DNA of 64,000 nucleotides from Marinoscillum luteum (GTDB lineage: Bacteria; Bacteroidota; Bacteroidia; Cytophagales; Cyclobacteriaceae): assembly GCF_044005705.1 (NCBI RefSeq), contig NZ_JBIPKE010000014.1, positions 1 to 64,000 on the forward strand, written 5' to 3'. Made by a program: the position numbers and the translations under genes. Below, in pieces: positions 59,627-64,000 of the stretch (position 1 is its first letter; each line of letters begins with the position of its first letter). The notes under the pieces are model-generated. The model saw nothing but the letters and a program-made list of their open reading frames with translations, was not told the DNA's origin and did no database searches.

Positions 59627-62242
59627 TTACTCAACTTCTACCTCATCGAGGTTAATAAACTCTATCGTGTTGTTTTCAGATAAAGTAACACCGATTACGG
59701 CATCCTTTAGAATCTTCCCACTGAGAATATCCTTGGATAGCTCATTGAGAATCTCTCGCTGCAAAACACGCTTAAGGGGTCGGGCTCCAAACTGAGGGTC
59801 GAAACCAATCTTACCTAGGTGATCCAGCACCTTGTTATCCGCTTCGATCTTGATGCCATTCTCTTCCAGTCTTTTCTGAATCAGCTTAAACTGGATCGCA
59901 ACAATCTTTCTCAGATCTGCCTTACTCAGCGGTCTGAACATGATGGTTTCATCCACACGATTCAGGAATTCCGGACGCACAGATCGTTTGAGTAACTCAA
60001 AAACTTCTTTTTTGGTCTCTTCAATCAATCCTTCAGCATTTTCATCCGTCAGGTTTTCAAACCGCTCCTGAATCAGACCTGAACCGATGTTGGTGGTCAT
60101 AATGATAATCGTATTCTTGAAATTGGCCACCCGGCCCTTATTATCCGTCAGTCGCCCATCATCCAGCACCTGCAGCAGGATGTTAAACACATCAGGATGC
60201 GCCTTTTCTATTTCATCAAGCAGAATCACACTGTAAGGTTTTCTCCTGACTGATTCAGTCAACTGTCCACCTTCATCATAGCCCACATATCCGGGAGGCG
60301 CACCTATCAGTCTACTCACGGCATGACGTTCCTGGTACTCAGACATATCTATGCGCACCATGGCGTTCTCATCGTTGAAAAGGTAATCAGCCAGTGCTTT
60401 GGCCAGCTCGGTCTTACCTACTCCCGTGGTACCCAAAAAGATAAACGATCCGATGGGCCTTTTGGGGTCGTGCAGACCAGCCCTGCTTCTGCGAACCGCA
60501 TCAGCCACGGCCATGATCGCCTCCTCCTGACCTGCTACCCGCTTACCAAGCTCGGTCTCCAGATGCAAGAGTTTTTCCCGATCACTCTGGAGCATTTTAG
60601 ACACTGGTATTCCCGTCCATCTGGCGATCACTTCAGCAATATCCTCACTGTCCACTTCCTCTTTTAGCAGAGATTTTTCACCCTGCATATCCGAAAGCTG
60701 TTGCTTATAGGCTTCTAGTTTCTTTTCTGACTCTACGATCTTACCATACCTGATCTCTGCTACCAGACCAAAATCACCAGAGCGCTCTGCCTGCTCAGCT
60801 TCTGTTTTGTAGCGCTCAATATTCTCCTTCTCCTGCCTTAGGCCCTGGATTACTGCTTTCTCATTTTCCCACTTAGCTTTCAGCTCATTTCGTCTGCCCG
60901 TAAGGTCTGCGATCTCCTTACTCAGCTCATTCTCCTTCTGCTTATCCTTTTCCCTGCGAATAGCCTCCCGCTCGATCTCCAGCTGCATGATTTTCCGGTT
61001 CAACTCATCCAATTCCTCAGGCAGTGAGTCTATTTCTATCCGAAGCTTAGAAGCTGCCTCGTCCATCAGGTCAATCGCCTTATCCGGTAAAAACCGATCA
61101 GAGATGTACCTGTTGGAAAGCTCGACAGCCGCTATAACGGCATCATCCTTTATCCTTACTCCATGGTGTACTTCGTATTTGTCCTTAATACCCCGAAGAA
61201 TTGAGATGGCATCTGGAACAGATGGTTCGTCTACGATCACTGACTGAAACCTGCGCTCCAGCGCTTTATCCTTTTCTATATATTTCTGATACTCCTTGAG
61301 CGTAGTGGCTCCAATGGCATGAAGCTCTCCACGTGCCAGGGCCGGTTTCAGTAAATTGGCGGCATCCATGGCTCCTTCGCCTCCTCCTCCGGCACCGATC
61401 AGGGTGTGGATCTCATCTATGAACAAGATGATCTCACCATCGCTATCTGTCACCTCTTTGATCACGGCTTTCAGACGCTCCTCAAACTCTCCCTTGTATT
61501 TGGCTCCTGCCACCAGGAGTCCCATGTCCAGAGAAATAATAACCTTGGATTTCAACGTCTCAGGCACGTCTCCGTCCACGATTCGCTGCGCCATTCCCTC
61601 CACAATTGCTGTTTTTCCTACGCCGGGTTCTCCGAGCAGAATTGGATTGTTTTTGGTCCTCCTGGCCAGGATTTGGAGCATGCGCCTGATTTCCTCATCG
61701 CGCCCAATTACCGGATCAATCTTACCCTTTTTGGCCAGCTCGTTGAGGTTAATGGAATAGCGCTCCAAAGACCGATATTTAGACTCAGCATTCTGGTCAG
61801 TAACCTTATCTCCTCCACGTAGTTCCTTGATCGCCTTGATGAGTGGCTTCTCCTCAAACCCTACATCCTTCAACACCTGGGCAGTCTTATCACCCCCGGC
61901 AAGAAGGCCCAAAATAATATGCTCCACGGCCACATACTCATCTCCAAAATCCTTGAGGTATTTCTCAGCTTTTTGTAAGGCCTGGTGTGCCTGACTGGAT
62001 AGGTAAGGTTGACCACCTGAAACCTTAGGATAGGTATTGATGAGCTCATCCAGCTTACCATCTAGCAGCTGCCTGGTCGCTCCCAGCTTCTTCAGCAAAA
62101 ATGAGATCAGGTTTTCATCAGACACCAGAATCGCCTTCATGAGGTGACCTGTTTCGATGACTTGCTGACCACTCCCGCTGGCTATTTCCGTAGCCTTTTG
62201 TAGGGCCTCCTGTGATTTTATTGTATAGTTATTGAAGTTCAT
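59627..62242 (-). CDS. clpB: ATP-dependent chaperone ClpB
   Basis: An 871-residue Hsp100 disaggregase that works with DnaK to pull proteins out of aggregates. The N-terminal domain (about 1-145) is present. The first AAA domain has Walker A GEPGVGKT (about 206-213). A coiled-coil middle domain (about 400-540) separates it from the second AAA domain (GTTGVGKT, about 608-615). There is no ClpP-binding IGF loop evident, which fits ClpB. It is a single gene with its own terminator. I could not identify a CIRCE or clear heat-shock promoter upstream. Confidence 0.97.
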   Translation of the reverse strand: MNFNNYTIKSQEALQKATEIASGSGQQVIETGHLMKAILVSDENLISFLLKKLGATRQLLDGKLDELINTYPKVSGGQPYLSSQAHQALQKAEKYLKDFGDEYVAVEHIILGLLAGGDKTAQVLKDVGFEEKPLIKAIKELRGGDKVTDQNAESKYRSLERYSINLNELAKKGKIDPVIGRDEEIRRMLQILARRTKNNPILLGEPGVGKTAIVEGMAQRIVDGDVPETLKSKVIISLDMGLLVAGAKYKGEFEERLKAVIKEVTDSDGEIILFIDEIHTLIGAGGGGEGAMDAANLLKPALARGELHAIGATTLKEYQKYIEKDKALERRFQSVIVDEPSVPDAISILRGIKDKYEVHHGVRIKDDAVIAAVELSNRYISDRFLPDKAIDLMDEAASKLRIEIDSLPEELDELNRKIMQLEIEREAIRREKDKQKENELSKEIADLTGRRNELKAKWENEKAVIQGLRQEKENIERYKTEAEQAERSGDFGLVAEIRYGKIVESEKKLEAYKQQLSDMQGEKSLLKEEVDSEDIAEVIARWTGIPVSKMLQSDREKLLHLETELGKRVAGQEEAIMAVADAVRRSRAGLHDPKRPIGSFIFLGTTGVGKTELAKALADYLFNDENAMVRIDMSEYQERHAVSRLIGAPPGYVGYDEGGQLTESVRRKPYSVILLDEIEKAHPDVFNILLQVLDDGRLTDNKGRVANFKNTIIIMTTNIGSGLIQERFENLTDENAEGLIEETKKEVFELLKRSVRPEFLNRVDETIMFRPLSKADLRKIVAIQFKLIQKRLEENGIKIEADNKVLDHLGKIGFDPQFGARPLKRVLQREILNELSKDILSGKILKDAVIGVTLSENNTIEFINLDEVEVE

Positions 62243-62497
62243 CTTCGTATGATTAATACATTTAATTACTGTCTTGTATCTGCTGATTCACAAATGCTAT
62301 TCCAATGAGCAAATTGGACTATTTCAAGACAAAATGACAGGTAAACACTCCTCTTTCAGCAAAAAGAAGCCAAGAAGGCAGCATAATCCAAGATCAGAAT
62401 GAATTTTCGGGTCAGCCACATGATTAATTATTCACAATAGATTTTTTTCCTGTATTTTTCAAAATCAACCAGTTTTCAGTTCACAGATCCAATAATC

Positions 62498-63403
62498 ATG
62501 AAGAATCTATACATCGTGTTGGCCATAGCTCTGCTAGCCAGCTGCCAGCCCAAATCAACTACGCCGGATCAGCTCCTGCGGGTACCTTATCAGAGCACCG
62601 CCATGAAGGTGGAACGTGATTTCTTCGTGTACCTGCCTGCAGGCTACGAAGAGTCCGAAAAAGATTTCCCGGTATTGCTTTTCCTACATGGAAACGGAGA
62701 ACGGGGTGACGGGAAAGCCGAGCTGGACTACGTGAAAGCTCACGGCCCCCTTTATGAAGTTTGGGCTCAGAAAAAAGAGCTACCCTTCATTTTAATTGTT
62801 CCACAGCTCCCCATGTATGGGATGGATAGCCTGGCAGACTATATTAGAAATCGCACACCCGATCAAATACCTCAGCGACTGGAAACAGGCGTGCCTCCTC
62901 GTCCAGGAAAGTTTCCCACACCTGAAATCATGAGTGGCGATCCTCAGGACACCTCTTTCAATGTTGGAGTGGAAGGCCTTCCAGTAGGGTGGCCAATGGT
63001 GGAAGATGACCTCCTCTGGATGATTGATCATGTGCTGACCAACTATAAAGCCGATGCTTCCAGGCTGTACCTCTCAGGGCTCAGCTATGGTGGATTTGGT
63101 AGCTGGTATATGGCCAGCAAGCACCCCGATCTTTTTGCAGCAGTTGCGCCTGTAGTAGGCTGGGGACACCCCGGCCTCATGGAACCCATCGGCGAAAATC
63201 AAATTCCCGTATGGGCATTTGCAGGAGGTAGAGATCCGGTGGTCAGGGCTAAATATTTCTATGCGGGCATCAACAAACTGGAGGAATTAGGCCTAAAAGA
63301 GCTAAGATTTACGGTACATGAGGACATGGGCCATGATGCCTGGACCCGCATCTATGCCGGGGATGACTTATACAATTGGTTCCTGGAATTCGAAAAGGAA
63401 TAA
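62498..63403 (+). CDS. Alpha/beta-hydrolase lipoprotein (esterase/peptidase-like)
   Basis: A 301-residue exported lipoprotein (lipobox LASC, Cys about 16) with an alpha/beta-hydrolase fold. The nucleophile elbow is GLSYGGFG (about residue 193-200), the oxyanion strand LLFLHGNGERGD is near residue 66, and HDAWTRIY near the end provides the likely His. It resembles the prolyl oligopeptidase-like or carboxylesterase group with a short insert (about 120-150). A carbohydrate esterase or peptidase activity is possible. It is followed 18 bases later by a TRAP transporter binding protein gene, so the two may form an operon for uptake of the product. Confidence 0.85.
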   Translation: MKNLYIVLAIALLASCQPKSTTPDQLLRVPYQSTAMKVERDFFVYLPAGYEESEKDFPVLLFLHGNGERGDGKAELDYVKAHGPLYEVWAQKKELPFILIVPQLPMYGMDSLADYIRNRTPDQIPQRLETGVPPRPGKFPTPEIMSGDPQDTSFNVGVEGLPVGWPMVEDDLLWMIDHVLTNYKADASRLYLSGLSYGGFGSWYMASKHPDLFAAVAPVVGWGHPGLMEPIGENQIPVWAFAGGRDPVVRAKYFYAGINKLEELGLKELRFTVHEDMGHDAWTRIYAGDDLYNWFLEFEKE

Positions 63404-63421
63404 GATAACCTTCACCACAAT

Positions 63422-64000
63422 ATGACATCCAAAAAAGGAAATAAGGACCGCCGTGACTTTGTGAAAAAAATAGGTGGGTCCATGGCAATGGTGGGCACAA
63501 TGGGACTGGCAGCCTGCACGCCTGAAGAAAAGAAATCCATCAACATCAATTTCAACAATACCTACAGGTGGAAAATGACCACTACCTGGCCCCCTAACTT
63601 TCCCGTGGTGGGTGAGGGCTGCAAAATGATGGCCCAATGGGTGAGGAAGATGTCTGGTGGTCGGATGGAAATCACTGTCTATGGAGGTGGAGAACTCATA
63701 CCGGCTCTGGAGGGCTTTGATGCAGTGAGCAATGGAGCCGTGGAGATGAACCATGGAGCGGCATATTACTGGGCGGGTAAACTTCCGGCAGCACCTTTTT
63801 TTACCTGCGTGCCTTTTGGGATGAATGCTCAGCAAATGGGCTCGTGGATCATTTCGGGAGGCGGCCAGAAACTTTGGGATGAGCTGTACGCGCCTTTTGA
63901 TCTGAAACCTTTTATCTGTGGCAACACCGGAGTGCAAATGGGGGGTTGGTTCAATAAAGAAGTGAATTCTCTGGAAAGCCTTAAGGGATTGAAAATGCGC
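63422..64000 (+). CDS. dctP: TRAP transporter substrate-binding protein DctP-type, partial
   Basis: The first 193 residues are read from ATG at 63422, and the gene runs off the right edge. A twin-arginine motif (DRRDFVKKIGGSMAMVG) is followed by a possible lipobox (LAAC), so export is by Tat with lipid attachment. The mature part has WKMTTTWPPNFPVVGEG and the GGRMEITVYGGGELIPALEGFDAV pattern of DctP-family proteins, which bind organic acids and hand them to a DctQM permease. The permease genes are presumably beyond the window. The substrate is unknown. Confidence 0.88.
   Translation, partial: MTSKKGNKDRRDFVKKIGGSMAMVGTMGLAACTPEEKKSININFNNTYRWKMTTTWPPNFPVVGEGCKMMAQWVRKMSGGRMEITVYGGGELIPALEGFDAVSNGAVEMNHGAAYYWAGKLPAAPFFTCVPFGMNAQQMGSWIISGGGQKLWDELYAPFDLKPFICGNTGVQMGGWFNKEVNSLESLKGLKMR

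Noticed and set aside
62243..62400. A CTTGAA sequence upstream of clpB on the minus strand that resembles the -35 box of E. coli heat-shock promoters.
   Set aside because: No matching -10 box is at the right distance, and Bacteroidota heat-shock promoters are not known to follow that consensus here.
63368..63937. A 189-codon minus-strand frame opposite the TRAP binding protein gene.
   Set aside because: The plus-strand frame encodes a clear Tat signal and DctP motifs through to the window edge; the antisense frame is His- and Arg-rich noise.
1..64000. Search for CRISPR arrays, tRNA or rRNA genes, insertion sequences, integrases and defence genes.
   Set aside because: I found no regular repeats, cloverleaf-like sequences, transposase motifs or known defence proteins; the only toxin-antitoxin pair is yefM-yoeB.

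Overview
The window is chromosomal DNA from a Bacteroidota bacterium, most likely a marine or aerobic member of the Cytophagales. Evidence for this includes a type IX secretion sorting domain on a giant amylase, a SusE/SusF-like starch-binding lipoprotein, many lipoproteins, a fused SecDF, a CrtD-type carotenoid desaturase, a complete run of kynurenine-pathway enzymes, and promoters of the Bacteroidota form (TTG or TTTG, about 19 bases, then TAnnTTTG). Gene density is high. I see no rRNA, tRNA, CRISPR array, insertion sequence or prophage gene.

Layout. (1) 362-7008, all minus: a housekeeping run of rpmH, rnpA, an S41 protease, tsaB and a DUF2480 gene, then a tightly overlapping trio of metallophosphoesterase, glycerophosphodiester phosphodiesterase and PfkB kinase. 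(2) 7114-22269: a sugar region. One minus-strand operon holds an SSS symporter, glpK, glpD and a GH13 alpha-glucosidase. Upstream of it on the same strand are a GH37 trehalase lipoprotein, a PAP2/haloperoxidase-like lipoprotein and a secreted multidomain amylase. A starch-binding lipoprotein diverges from the amylase. Two near-identical LacI-type operator sequences lie before the symporter and between the amylase and the starch-binding gene, which suggests one regulon. (3) 22752-29799: pruA, a YjjG-type phosphatase and an ArsR-type regulator, then a membrane dipeptidase and several unknown envelope proteins. (4) 29852-35267: tryptophan/kynurenine catabolism, with an aldehyde dehydrogenase and an atypical SDR divergent from 3-hydroxyanthranilate dioxygenase, kynureninase and kynurenine monooxygenase. 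(5) 35239-46120: mostly housekeeping genes (crtD-like, mltF-like, dxs, scpA, ndk, nrnA, two FKBP lipoproteins, rdgB, udk). (6) 46172-55922: secDF among poorly known envelope proteins, including a TonB-plug protein without a barrel, a beta-barrel protein and a 55-residue cysteine-ended peptide. (7) 55977-64000: a small MscS channel, tonB, a YefM-YoeB toxin-antitoxin pair, a Tat-type Gfo/Idh/MocA oxidoreductase, clpB, an esterase lipoprotein, and the start of a TRAP transporter binding protein that runs off the right edge.

How the genes fit together. Starch would be bound and cut outside the cell by the T9SS amylase and the SusE-like protein, and trehalose would be split in the periplasm. Released sugars, or a glucose-glycerol compound, could enter through the SSS symporter. 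The combination of alpha-glucosidase with glycerol kinase and glycerol-3-phosphate dehydrogenase in one operon suggests a substrate that yields both glucose and glycerol, such as glucosylglycerol. This is the most interesting hypothesis here. I do not see a clearly new defence or mobile system.
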